Source: Clostridioides difficile (lineage in GTDB: Bacteria; Bacillota; Clostridia; Peptostreptococcales; Peptostreptococcaceae). From it: 64,000 nucleotides of DNA. Location: contig JABBZI010000008.1 in NCBI GenBank assembly GCA_012955965.1, forward strand, positions 62,001 to 126,000, given 5' to 3'. The position numbers and the translations under genes are program-made. Below are positions 46,076 through 55,016 of this stretch, piece by piece. Each line of letters begins with the position of its first letter. Positions within the stretch are counted from its first letter, which is position 1. Under the pieces are notes generated by a model that saw only the letters and a list, made by a program, of their open reading frames with translations, had not been told where the DNA came from and did no database searches.

Positions 46076-46400
46076 TTTTTGTCCTCCAGGTTATAAATCT
46101 ATTTTTTAAATGTATATTAGCACCTACAAATTTCTCTACTAAGAATCTATCCATACTATATTATAGTATCCTATTTCTTAATATTCAAGAATTCCATATT
46201 AACATTATGTTAATAATTCGTAAATAATATCTTTATTAATCAATCATATGAGATATAATTCTTTATGTGCATAAATATAGTAAATGGAATAAATGCAATG
46301 CCTAATATCTATTAATAAAAAAACTACCCCTAATTTTGAGATAGCTCTTTATTTTAATAATGTCTTCAATATTTCATGAATAAATATATTGCAATAGTTC
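46076..46400. other. Regulatory gap before the EAL gene
   Basis: On the minus strand TTGAAT (46188-46183) and TATAAT (46165-46160) are 17 bases apart, a good SigA promoter about 85 bases before the EAL gene. The -10 lies inside the palindrome ATACTATATTATAGTAT (46153-46169), and a second palindrome, ATTAACATTATGTTAAT (46198-46214), lies just upstream of the -35. These are candidate operators. The rest is AT-rich without clear features. Confidence 0.6.
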
Positions 46401-46982
46401 TCACTTATTTTCTCTAATAACATGACAAGGATTACCGTAAGCTATAGTATTAGATGGTATTGATTTTGTCACAACACTTCCTGCACCAATAGTTACATTA
46501 TCTCCTATTGTTACACCTGGTAAAATAATACTTCCTCCACCAATCCAAACATCATTCCCAATTTTAACTGGAGCTGTTATAGTTTTACAAAACTTAAATC
46601 CATCATCAGTTTTTTCTCCAAATCTATCTTTAGCATTTGTTGGATGAAAAGCTGTATATATTTGCACATTAGGAGCAATTAAGGCATTATCTCCTATTAT
46701 GATTTCATTATCATCTAAAAAAGTACAATTCATATTTACTTCACAATTATCACCAAAATAAATATTATTTCCATAGTCAACATAAAAAGGTGCAGTAATC
46801 CATATATTCTTCCCTCTTTTACCCAAAAGATTAGTTAAAATACGTTCCTTATTAATATTGTCATCTGATTTCAAATTATTATACTCTCTAGTTAAATCTT
46901 TTGCCTTATGCCATTGATACAACAATTCTTTATCCCCACAATCATACAATTCTCCTGCTAACATTTTTTCGCGCTCTGTCAT
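46401..46982 (-). CDS. Maltose/galactoside O-acetyltransferase-like protein
   Basis: The 193-residue protein has the Maa/LacA N-terminal segment (MTEREKMLAGELYDCGDKELLYQWHKAKDLTREYN) and a left-handed beta-helix (YGNNIYFGDNCEVNMNCTFLD, AFHPTNAKDR with catalytic His, WIGGGSIILPGVTIGDNVTIGAGSVVTK). It O-acetylates sugars with acetyl-CoA, probably in detoxification. It stands alone. Confidence 0.92.
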   Translation of the reverse strand: MTEREKMLAGELYDCGDKELLYQWHKAKDLTREYNNLKSDDNINKERILTNLLGKRGKNIWITAPFYVDYGNNIYFGDNCEVNMNCTFLDDNEIIIGDNALIAPNVQIYTAFHPTNAKDRFGEKTDDGFKFCKTITAPVKIGNDVWIGGGSIILPGVTIGDNVTIGAGSVVTKSIPSNTIAYGNPCHVIRENK

Positions 46983-47327
46983 TTCATCCTCCTACAATAT
47001 TTAAGTGTTTTGACTAAATATAATATTTAATGCTACCCCTTGTATATCATTTCAGTGAAAAAGTAAATATAAAGATAGTAAATAATCATAGCTTCTACCT
47101 AAATTAACTCTATGCTGTATGTTCCTCTTAACTGAATCAAAATTTCTGACAATATCTCCATTCTTGCTTCTTGTTAATATTTTTGCCTTTAATAATTTAG
47201 ATAAATTGCACATACATTCTATATTCACTACACAAATATAACACAAACTATATTTGTATTACAATTCACTATTATACTGTTTATTTATTTATTTTTGAAT
47301 TTTAGTGCCTAAATTAAGTATTACTTA
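46983..47327. other. Intergenic region between divergent acetyltransferase and TetR genes
   Basis: A minus-strand frame of 64 codons (47052-47246) is open here but has no RBS or recognisable family and is not called a gene. Otherwise the region is AT-rich; no repeat or RNA was seen. Confidence 0.4.
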
Positions 47328-47356
47328 TTGTCTCATTAAAATTTTAATGTTATAAT
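47328..47356 (+). promoter_or_regulatory. Promoter with palindromic operator for the TetR-hydrolase genes
   Basis: TTGTCT (47328-47333) and TATAAT (47351-47356) are 17 bases apart, a near-ideal SigA promoter. The spacer contains the perfect 16-bp palindrome CATTAAAATTTTAATG (47334-47349). A palindrome between -35 and -10 just before a TetR gene suggests self-repression. Confidence 0.72.
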
Positions 47357-47419
47357 GAATTTAAAACAATTCCGAGATAAGTGTCGGTTTTATTGCTAGA
47401 AAGGAGTTTAAACATATTT

Positions 47420-48001
47420 ATGGATACTAAATTAAAAATACAAAAAGAAACAAGACGATTAATTTTAGAAAACGGCTATGCATCTATAACTATGAACAAA
47501 ATTTATAGTTCATTAAAAATATCTGCAGGTGGTTTATACTATCATTATCATTCAGTTGAGGAAATACTATTTGATATTATCGAATCAGAAACAAATGATG
47601 TTTGGACTATTTTTGATAAAGTAAACACTTTTGAAGACTTTCTTGAATCCCTTAATGAGTATCTAAAGTTGGAGCAAAAAGATTTGCTTGATATTGATAA
47701 TTCTCTAAATTCAATACTATATCAATATTATTTCAGTTTAAATCCAAAAGATAGACAAAAAATTCTGAAAAAATCACATACAAATGTACTTAATAAGATA
47801 GAATCCTTATTATCAAAAGTATTTTTGTCGAGAGAACATATCGAAGTTATAAGTAATCACTTATTTGTTATGCTTCATGGACTTACTTTTCTAGCAATGT
47901 CTGGAGAAATTAATGAAGAGAAAATTAATAATGAATTTGAATATACATTAGAATTTATTTGTAAATTACACAGGCTTGAGAAATTAGTACAAAAAAATTA
48001 G
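47420..48001 (+). CDS. TetR/AcrR-family transcriptional regulator
   Basis: From the ATG at 47420 the protein has 193 residues and starts MDTKLKIQKETRRLILENGYASITMNKIYSSLKISAGGLYYHYHSVEEILFDII, a TetR helix-turn-helix with the YYHY signature. The C-terminal ligand domain is unassigned. A GTG at 47381 would add 13 residues ahead of AAGGAG, so the ATG is preferred, though the RBS spacing is long (13 bases). It probably controls itself and the following hydrolase, UvrA-like and second hydrolase genes, which lie on the same strand. Confidence 0.88.
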   Translation: MDTKLKIQKETRRLILENGYASITMNKIYSSLKISAGGLYYHYHSVEEILFDIIESETNDVWTIFDKVNTFEDFLESLNEYLKLEQKDLLDIDNSLNSILYQYYFSLNPKDRQKILKKSHTNVLNKIESLLSKVFLSREHIEVISNHLFVMLHGLTFLAMSGEINEEKINNEFEYTLEFICKLHRLEKLVQKN

Positions 48002-48060
48002 TAATGAATTTAAACATATATTAGAATTTACTTATAATTTCTGTAGAAAGGAGATTAAAA

Positions 48061-48927
48061 ATGAAAGTAAAATTAATAAAAAAAGAGAATTATAACCTTG
48101 GTAAACTATATATTAAAGAAAAAAGTATAGAAATTGATAATACTGAATGGAAATATACAGTAAGTGGTAATGGAAACAAAGTTATATTGGCAATTATTGC
48201 TAATACTACAGGTCATTTACTAGCACTTCCTTTAGCAGAAAGATTTTCATTGTCCCATACAATAGTAGCTCTTTCGGTTCCACCAATTTCCACATTTTCT
48301 AAAACTGCTGATGGGCTTAAAGCACTGTTGGATTTTGAAAATATTTCTTCTTGTGATGCTATTGGTCAATCAAATGGAGGAGTCTACATACAAAATTTAG
48401 TTAGCAAATACCCAGAATATATAGATAAAATAGTCTTCTCACATAGTTTAACTTCAATGAATAAAAATGATGCTTACACCATAAATGCGTCTGAATTAAA
48501 AGTCTATAAAAAGATGAGAACTATATTAAAAATATGTCCTGTATCATTTATTACTTTTGCTCTTCAAAAACTCTTTGTACCTAAAATACATCTTGCTTCA
48601 GGAAATAAAGCTACAATTAAACTAAAACATCTTTGCAAATCGGACTTAAATAAATTAACAAAACAAGATTTCTTGACAATGTCCCAATGTATGGAAGATT
48701 TTTTGTATAACTATACATTCAACTCTACTCCATACTCTATAAAGCCTGACAAAATTTTAATTATAGATAGTGAATCAGATAAGCTTGCAAATCCTATGCA
48801 AAGGCAAGAAATGCGTCGCTTGTGTCCAAAGGCTAAAGAATATCACTTTAAGAGTGGAGGACATGTTACAATACTTAATTGCCAAGAAGAATATTTTTCA
48901 GTATTAGAGAGATTTTGGCTTGGTTGA
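48061..48927 (+). CDS. Alpha/beta hydrolase with Ser-Asp-His triad
   Basis: The 288-residue protein has an alpha/beta-hydrolase fold: oxyanion region around IANTTGHLLALPLAERF, nucleophile elbow AIGQSNGGVYI (Ser), acid in IIDSESDKLANP, and His in KSGGHVTIL. No signal peptide is seen. The substrate is unknown. GAAAGGAG precedes the ATG, 60 bases after the TetR gene, so it is the likely main target of that regulator. Confidence 0.85.
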   Translation: MKVKLIKKENYNLGKLYIKEKSIEIDNTEWKYTVSGNGNKVILAIIANTTGHLLALPLAERFSLSHTIVALSVPPISTFSKTADGLKALLDFENISSCDAIGQSNGGVYIQNLVSKYPEYIDKIVFSHSLTSMNKNDAYTINASELKVYKKMRTILKICPVSFITFALQKLFVPKIHLASGNKATIKLKHLCKSDLNKLTKQDFLTMSQCMEDFLYNYTFNSTPYSIKPDKILIIDSESDKLANPMQRQEMRRLCPKAKEYHFKSGGHVTILNCQEEYFSVLERFWLG

Positions 48928-49222
48928 TACATCTACTTATATAATAAATATAATTATCATTCTAATATAATATAGTACTAAATCCTAAAATAGATTAATG
49001 ATTATTCTATACTAGTCTATTTTTCTCTCTTCAAGTTTATAGAATTAATGTTAAATTCACCTCTGATACAATACAACAAAATACATATTAAGATATTTTA
49101 ATAAATCTTATTACAAAAGGATTCTTATTTTACACTTTTTCTAATATCTAAAAAAATTTGAATTACCCTTGAATCTGACACCATGTTAGGGTATATCATA
49201 CATTCAGAGAGGTGAATAATAG

Positions 49223-52200
49223 ATGATAATAAACAATTATAAAAAACAAAGTATTATTACAAATCCTAGAATATTTGAAAATGAATATCAAAATTTGCCA
49301 AGCTCTCCAATAGAATTACTAAAAATAGTTCAGAACCTAGTAATTCATGGAGACCAAGGGAAACTATATGGTATAACCCTTAATAAGCAACAAACTGATG
49401 AAGAATTACTTCGTACAGTCCCCCAGATGTTAGAAAAAATATTACAAATAGATTCTCATCCTTTAACTATTCCAAGGGAACCAAGACAGAGATTGGTTGG
49501 AATGTGCAGAAACTATTCTTTACTTCTTGTATCGTTCCTAAGGTATCGGGGTTTTGAAGCTAGAATGAGAGCTGGTTTTGCTAATTATTTTGATAGCGAA
49601 CTTCTTTATGAGGACCACTGGCTTGTAGAATATTATGATACTATAACAGAAAACTGGATAAAAATAGATGCACAGATAGATAGTGTACAAAAAAAATATT
49701 TTCAAGTTGAGTTTGACACACATGATGTAAAAAAAGGAGATGGATTTTTAACTGGTTCAGAAACTTGGATAAGTTGCCGACAAGGTCATACTCACCCAGA
49801 TGACTTTGGATATAATAAAAATTGGAAAGGTTGGCATTCTGTAAAAGGCAATCTTCTACATGACTTTAACAACATAATTGGTTTGGAATTACTTCCCTGG
49901 GATTTATGGACAGAATTAAGTTCTAAAAAGTACAATCAATTGACAAGAGAAGAAAAAAATTTGTTAGATGAAATGGCCGATATATTATCAAATAGCAACA
50001 TCAAAATAGAAGACCTCAACTTATTAATAGAAAAATTACCTGAAGATTATTTTTCATCAATCTTTTCTCAGTTAAAAATATTAGGTATTTCAGAAACAAA
50101 AAAATTATGTAATCCTTTTGAACTAGAAAAGAAATTCAAACTTACAGAAACAACAAATAAGCCAATTAAACATTCACTTTGTCACAATAAGCCTTCTATC
50201 TATTTAAAAGGAGGAAGACAAAATAATTTAAAAGATGTTGAAGTAACAATCCCCAAAAATCAAATAACTGTGATTACAGGTGTAAGTGGTAGTGGGAAAT
50301 CATCTCTAGCATTTGATACAATTTATGAAGAAGGTAAAAGGCGCTATTTTGAAAATCTAAGTAGTGGAGCAAAACTTTCAGAACAGCTCCAAAAACCTGA
50401 TTTTGATTTGCTTCAAGGATTAACACCCACTATCGCTATCGAACAAAAAAAGGGAAGTCAAAATCCTCGTTCTACTGTTGGTACTCTTACAAGCATTTGG
50501 GATTACTTACGAATGCTATTCGTATCAATTGGGAAAAGCTACTGCCCCTATTGTAAAATTCAGCTATCAAAAAAGAATAGTACAAAAAATTATTGCCCAC
50601 ATTGCAAAACTATTTTTTCTAAAATAAATACTTCAACATTCAATACTAATTCCCATACTGGTGCTTGTCATAATTGTAATGGATTAGGTTTTACCTATCA
50701 AGTTAACCCTCAGTTAATTATAAAAGACCCTACTATTTCAATATTAGATGGTGCCACTTACTATTGGGGAAAATTGAGAGGCAAAAAACCAAATGGCAAT
50801 TGGATGGTAGGTGAATTATATGCAATAGCAAAAGATAAAAATATTGACCTTGATATGCCTTGGAATGCATTACCAAGAGATTTTATAGATGCAATATTAT
50901 ATGGTACAGGCAATAAGATATATGAATTTAGTTTTGAATCAAGGGGTCGAGAATCAAAGATTAAAAGACCTGCTTCAGGAGCAATCAATCATATCCAAAG
51001 GCTTTTTAGGGAATCTAGTTCTCAAAATAATACATTGCATCAATATATGGACAAAATTCCTTGTTCTACATGTAGTGGTGAATTACTATGTATTGAAGCT
51101 AGGTTTACCACAATTAAAGGCTATAGATTCCTTGAACTAATAAAAATGACCATAGAGCAATTATGGAATTGGTTGTGTGAATTACCAAATCAACTTCAAC
51201 AAAATGAACTATATTTAGTAAATGATATCTTAACAGAATTAAAAATTCGAGTTAGTTATTTATTAAAGATAGGTCTTAGCTACCTATCAACAGATAGAAC
51301 AGCTCCAACCTTATCTGGAGGTGAACTACAGAGAGTACGATTATCGAGTCAGCTAGGAAGTGAATTGGTAGGATTAACATATATCCTGGATGAACCATCT
51401 ATTGGTTTACATCCCAGAGACCATAATTTAATCATCCAAACAATTAAAGAGCTAAGAGATAAGGGAAATACAGTTATAGTTGTAGAACATGATAAGGACA
51501 CAATATTATCTGCTGATTATATTGTTGATGTGGGTCCAAATGCTGGTACAAAAGGTGGTTTTATTATTGCAGAAGGTACCACTCAAGAAATTATAGAAAA
51601 TCCAAACTCTATAACAGGTCAATATCTGAGAGTAACTGATAAGGTAAGTTCACAATATAAAATTAAACCAAATAATTGGTTAAGCTTAAAGGGATGCCAT
51701 GCAAATAACTTAAAAAATATTGATGTGGAAATCCCATTAAACTGCATGTGCTCTATTACAGGTGTTAGTGGCTCTGGTAAAAGCTCTCTTATATTTCACA
51801 GTTTACTTCCTGCTTTAGAAGAAAAACTAAATCAGAAAGCTATTCCAAATAAAAAGTATACTGAACTTACTGGATTTGATACCATTGATGATTTTATATT
51901 AATGGACCAAACACCTATTGGAAAATCTAATCGCTCCATACCTGCTACTTATATTAATATTTTTGATGAAATTCGCTCTCTTTTCGCAGAGACTACTAAA
52001 GCAAAGGAAAAACTATTTGATGAAAGCCATTTTAGTTTTAACAGCAAAAAGGGACAATGTCCAAACTGTCAAGGACTAGGTAAAACAAAAGTTACTCTAC
52101 AGTATATGGCAGACCATTGGATAACTTGTAACGAATGTCATGGTAAAAGATATAAAAAAGAAATACTGTCTATACAATATAAAGGAAAAACAATTGCAGA

Positions 52201-52651
52201 CATACTTGAGATGGAAATAGAAGAAGCAAAAATATTTTTTAGTGACTGTCCTGATATATATAGAAAACTCTCTATATTAGATGAAGTGGGGCTTGATTAC
52301 TTAAAATTAGGTCAAAATACATTAGGATTAAGTGGGGGAGAATCTCAGAGAATAAAATTAGCAAAAGAGCTAGGAGCGAAAACTAAAAAACGAATGCTAT
52401 ATATATTAGATGAACCTACCACTGGACTTCATTTTAAAGATATAGAGAATTTATTAATTACTTTCAGAAAACTAGTGAATGAGCAACATTCTCTTTTAAT
52501 TATTGAGCATAATATAGAAGTTATATGTGCTTCTGACTGGATTATTGATATAGGTCCAGATAGTGGTATAAATGGAGGAGAAATCATTGCTTCAGGAACG
52601 CCTGACGAAATAAGAATGAATCCAAATAGCATTACAGGACATTTTATATAA
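49223..52651 (+). CDS. Fusion of transglutaminase-like domain with UvrA2-like ABC ATPase
   Basis: In this 1142-residue protein, residues about 25-200 form a transglutaminase-like domain with Cys95 (GMCRNYSLLLVSFLRYRGFEARMRAGF), His132 (EDHWLVEY) and Asp149 (WIKIDAQ). From about residue 325 it is a UvrA paralogue with two ABC modules: Walker A at 353 and 847 (GVSGSGKSS), signatures LSGGELQRVRL and LSGGESQRIKL, Walker B ILDEPSIGLHP and ILDEPTTGLHF, and zinc modules CPYC...CPHC, CHNC...CSTC and CPNC...CNEC. The UvrA part is about 820 residues, short for UvrA (about 940), as in UvrA2/DrrC proteins that lack the UvrB-binding domain and are tied to drug resistance. RBS GAGAGGTG precedes the ATG. 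Confidence 0.9.
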   Translation: MIINNYKKQSIITNPRIFENEYQNLPSSPIELLKIVQNLVIHGDQGKLYGITLNKQQTDEELLRTVPQMLEKILQIDSHPLTIPREPRQRLVGMCRNYSLLLVSFLRYRGFEARMRAGFANYFDSELLYEDHWLVEYYDTITENWIKIDAQIDSVQKKYFQVEFDTHDVKKGDGFLTGSETWISCRQGHTHPDDFGYNKNWKGWHSVKGNLLHDFNNIIGLELLPWDLWTELSSKKYNQLTREEKNLLDEMADILSNSNIKIEDLNLLIEKLPEDYFSSIFSQLKILGISETKKLCNPFELEKKFKLTETTNKPIKHSLCHNKPSIYLKGGRQNNLKDVEVTIPKNQITVITGVSGSGKSSLAFDTIYEEGKRRYFENLSSGAKLSEQLQKPDFDLLQGLTPTIAIEQKKGSQNPRSTVGTLTSIWDYLRMLFVSIGKSYCPYCKIQLSKKNSTKNYCPHCKTIFSKINTSTFNTNSHTGACHNCNGLGFTYQVNPQLIIKDPTISILDGATYYWGKLRGKKPNGNWMVGELYAIAKDKNIDLDMPWNALPRDFIDAILYGTGNKIYEFSFESRGRESKIKRPASGAINHIQRLFRESSSQNNTLHQYMDKIPCSTCSGELLCIEARFTTIKGYRFLELIKMTIEQLWNWLCELPNQLQQNELYLVNDILTELKIRVSYLLKIGLSYLSTDRTAPTLSGGELQRVRLSSQLGSELVGLTYILDEPSIGLHPRDHNLIIQTIKELRDKGNTVIVVEHDKDTILSADYIVDVGPNAGTKGGFIIAEGTTQEIIENPNSITGQYLRVTDKVSSQYKIKPNNWLSLKGCHANNLKNIDVEIPLNCMCSITGVSGSGKSSLIFHSLLPALEEKLNQKAIPNKKYTELTGFDTIDDFILMDQTPIGKSNRSIPATYINIFDEIRSLFAETTKAKEKLFDESHFSFNSKKGQCPNCQGLGKTKVTLQYMADHWITCNECHGKRYKKEILSIQYKGKTIADILEMEIEEAKIFFSDCPDIYRKLSILDEVGLDYLKLGQNTLGLSGGESQRIKLAKELGAKTKKRMLYILDEPTTGLHFKDIENLLITFRKLVNEQHSLLIIEHNIEVICASDWIIDIGPDSGINGGEIIASGTPDEIRMNPNSITGHFI

Positions 52652-52741
52652 AACAAACAATTAACTTTAATATATCACTGTGATAAAATATGACTACTAT
52701 AAAAATTATTATATCTTTGTAATATAAGGAAAGGAAATCAA

Positions 52742-53575
52742 ATGAATTGGCAACATATAAGAATACCTAATGGAGATACAACTATTTTTTGTAATTCATT
52801 CATCACTGGAAAATCTTCTATGAATATTATTGTTACACATACCCCTATTGTTACTACTCTTGAGATGCAACAAGCTTATGAGCCACTTACTCAATATAAT
52901 GTAAATATTTTTGCTTTTGACTTTTCTGGAACAGGTAAAAGTGATGGGAATGAAAAAGATTTTTCCCGTAATTCAATCTTAAAAGACTTAGATTCTGTTG
53001 TTACATATATAGAAAAAAATTACTCTTCTAATATACATTTATATGGGAATACTGGTATTGGTGGTATGTTTGCACAGTATTATGCATGCTCAAATAATAA
53101 ATTAAAAAGTTTTGCTCAGTTTGCTTGTGTTGATTATAAAAATACTACAGGAGTAGGTTATTCCTATCCCATTGTTAAATTATTAAACTTTTTTCTCAAA
53201 CTTCTCCCTAATTTTCACATAACAGTAAAACCTCCTAAATATGAAGGTTATAATGAAGTCTATGATAACGAATTTTATAAAGTATTTGAAAAGAAAAATC
53301 CTCATGTTTGGAAAAATAGCACAAAAATAATTAATACTATGTTAGAATGTTTTATTGCACAAGATAGTACAATAAAAAATGGAATTAGCATACCTACACT
53401 TGTCTTTAAAACACTTCATGACAGATATTTTAAAAGACAATATTTTGATAGTTATTATAGTTCATTAAAATGTAAAAAGAAACTTGTTGAGATTAATAAT
53501 GTTCATAATAGTTACTATTTAGACAGTGACAGATTTTGTCAAGAAGTATATGATTGGTTTGTAGAAAATCAATGA
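52742..53575 (+). CDS. Alpha/beta hydrolase with atypical nucleophile elbow
   Basis: The 277-residue protein has the fold marks FAFDFSGTGKSDG and, at the nucleophile elbow, HLYGNTGIGGMFAQYYA, where threonine stands in place of the usual serine. Acid FKTLHDRYF and a His in NNVHNSYY are present. It could be a threonine-dependent or inactive hydrolase. It follows the UvrA-like gene by 90 bases with AAGGAAAGG upstream and is probably cotranscribed. Confidence 0.8.
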   Translation: MNWQHIRIPNGDTTIFCNSFITGKSSMNIIVTHTPIVTTLEMQQAYEPLTQYNVNIFAFDFSGTGKSDGNEKDFSRNSILKDLDSVVTYIEKNYSSNIHLYGNTGIGGMFAQYYACSNNKLKSFAQFACVDYKNTTGVGYSYPIVKLLNFFLKLLPNFHITVKPPKYEGYNEVYDNEFYKVFEKKNPHVWKNSTKIINTMLECFIAQDSTIKNGISIPTLVFKTLHDRYFKRQYFDSYYSSLKCKKKLVEINNVHNSYYLDSDRFCQEVYDWFVENQ

Positions 53576-53659
53576 TGTGTATAAGTTATGTTAATAAGTA
53601 AATATTATATTAATAGTCAATGTAATTGCTTCAACATTAAGTCAATATATGTTGAACTT

Positions 53660-53703
53660 AAATGTCTAAATATCCTTATTCTATGGTTATTTGGACATTT
53701 TTA
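53660..53703 (+). terminator. Terminator after the second hydrolase
   Basis: AAATGTCTAAATA and TATTTGGACATTT form a stem with one mismatch, followed by TTT on the plus strand. A second hairpin (CAAACAC/GTGTTTG, about 53735-53760) lies just after it, before the convergent chromate gene. Confidence 0.72.
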
Positions 53704-53770
53704 CTATTGATTGATATAGGTAATAGCTCACCCAAACACAGAGCTTATATATCGTGTTTGAGTGATGGCA

Positions 53771-54337
53771 TTATAAATAAAAAAGTATCCCTACTATACC
53801 ACTTATTAGCATAATTATGATGGGATTGGTTTTCCATTTACGCACTATCAATAACATAACACAAAATATCATTAATGCAATCCAATTTAATTTATTAAAT
53901 ATAGAGTTGAGATATACTGTACTTGTTCCAAATAATGTAAGGATTATAATTGTAGTTGCTGCTGAGATAATTAGACCTAATGATGCTGACTTCAAACCAT
54001 TTAACACTTCAAATATGTAAGTAGAATTCTGGTTCCTTTGAAAAAAGTTATATAAAAATAGAGATATTGCTACCCCACACAATATACAACCTAAGGTAGC
54101 CGAAACTGCTCCCCATAACCCTCCAATTTGAAGCCCAACAAAAGTAGAAGTATTAACAGCTAATGGACCTGGTGTCATTTGTGAAATAGTTATAATGTCT
54201 GTAAACATCTTTTCGCTTATCCATTCAGTTTGGTTTACTACTTGCTCTTGAATTAAGGGTATGATTGCATAACCACCACCAATACTAAGCAAGCCTATTT
54301 TTAAAAATATAAGAAATAAGTTCCAAATTGTATTCAT
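53771..54337 (-). CDS. Chromate-type transporter, short-chain subunit (second gene)
   Basis: The 188-residue membrane protein has about six hydrophobic segments and the CHR family motifs FLKIGLLSIGGGYAIIPLIQEQVV and ISQMTPGPLAVNTSTFVG. Short CHR proteins work as pairs. It overlaps the partner gene by 4 bases. True substrate may be chromate, sulfate or another anion. Confidence 0.9.
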   Translation of the reverse strand: MNTIWNLFLIFLKIGLLSIGGGYAIIPLIQEQVVNQTEWISEKMFTDIITISQMTPGPLAVNTSTFVGLQIGGLWGAVSATLGCILCGVAISLFLYNFFQRNQNSTYIFEVLNGLKSASLGLIISAATTIIILTLFGTSTVYLNSIFNKLNWIALMIFCVMLLIVRKWKTNPIIIMLISGIVGILFYL

Positions 54338-54897
54338 TTATTTTTCCTCTTCTTGCAGAATACTCTCACTACGCACAAACAACAACAAACAACTAATATG
54401 AGAGCTACATTTATACTCATAACAAAATTTGCAAAGAAAGCAACAGGTATCATAGCTGATAAAAATATAGACTTTTCTTTTAGTATCATCGAGCACATGT
54501 CAATAATTAAATCCACTATTAGTGCAGCAACTCCAGCCTGCATTCCTTTTAATATAGCATTGACAATAGCATTGGATATAAAAGTTGTATAAAATACTGA
54601 TACTAACCCGAGAATAACTAGTGGTGGTATTATAGCAGATATACAACTAATGATAGCCCCTAAAGTACCTGCTACTCGATAACCTGCTAAAGCAGATAAA
54701 TTGATTGCAATTGCTCCAGGAGTTGATTGTGCAATTGCTGCCATACTCATCAAATCATCCTCTGTAAAATATTGCTTCTGTTTTACAAAATAACGTCTAA
54801 CCATAGGTACAACTACATACCCTCCTCCAAAAGTAAACGTGCTAATGAATAAGTTGATAGTTAGAAGCCAAAAATATGTTTTTTTGCTTTTATTCAA
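54334..54897 (-). CDS. Chromate-type transporter, short-chain subunit (first gene)
   Basis: The 187-residue membrane protein has the CHR signature FTFGGGYVVVPMVRRYFV and IAQSTPGAIAINLSALAGYRVAG. It pairs with the gene at 53771. It is transcribed divergently from the LysR gene at 55017, which is probably its regulator. Confidence 0.9.
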   Translation of the reverse strand: MNKSKKTYFWLLTINLFISTFTFGGGYVVVPMVRRYFVKQKQYFTEDDLMSMAAIAQSTPGAIAINLSALAGYRVAGTLGAIISCISAIIPPLVILGLVSVFYTTFISNAIVNAILKGMQAGVAALIVDLIIDMCSMILKEKSIFLSAMIPVAFFANFVMSINVALILVVCCCLCVVRVFCKKRKNK

Positions 54898-54960
54898 AAT
54901 CTATCTCCTTCTTTCTTCCTTACCTTATTTAGTGTACCCCTTGCCTTGTAATCTGTAAAA

Positions 54961-54979
54961 TGATAGAATTTGATAGAAT
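54961..54979. repeat. Direct repeat TGATAGAAT between chr genes and LysR gene
   Basis: TGATAGAAT occurs twice, at 54961-54969 and 54971-54979, one base apart, in the 119-base divergent promoter region. It is a candidate LysR binding site. Confidence 0.45.
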
Positions 54980-55016
54980 CAATTAATTTTATTCATGTCT
55001 AGTGAGGATATTTATT

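Noticed and set aside
47052..47246. 64-codon minus-strand frame before the TetR gene
   Set aside because: No ribosome binding site, no recognisable family; low-complexity AT-rich context. At best a decayed remnant.
49223..52651. Housekeeping UvrA of nucleotide excision repair
   Set aside because: The UvrA part is too short for the UvrB-binding domain, carries an extra N-terminal enzyme domain and is not next to uvrB.
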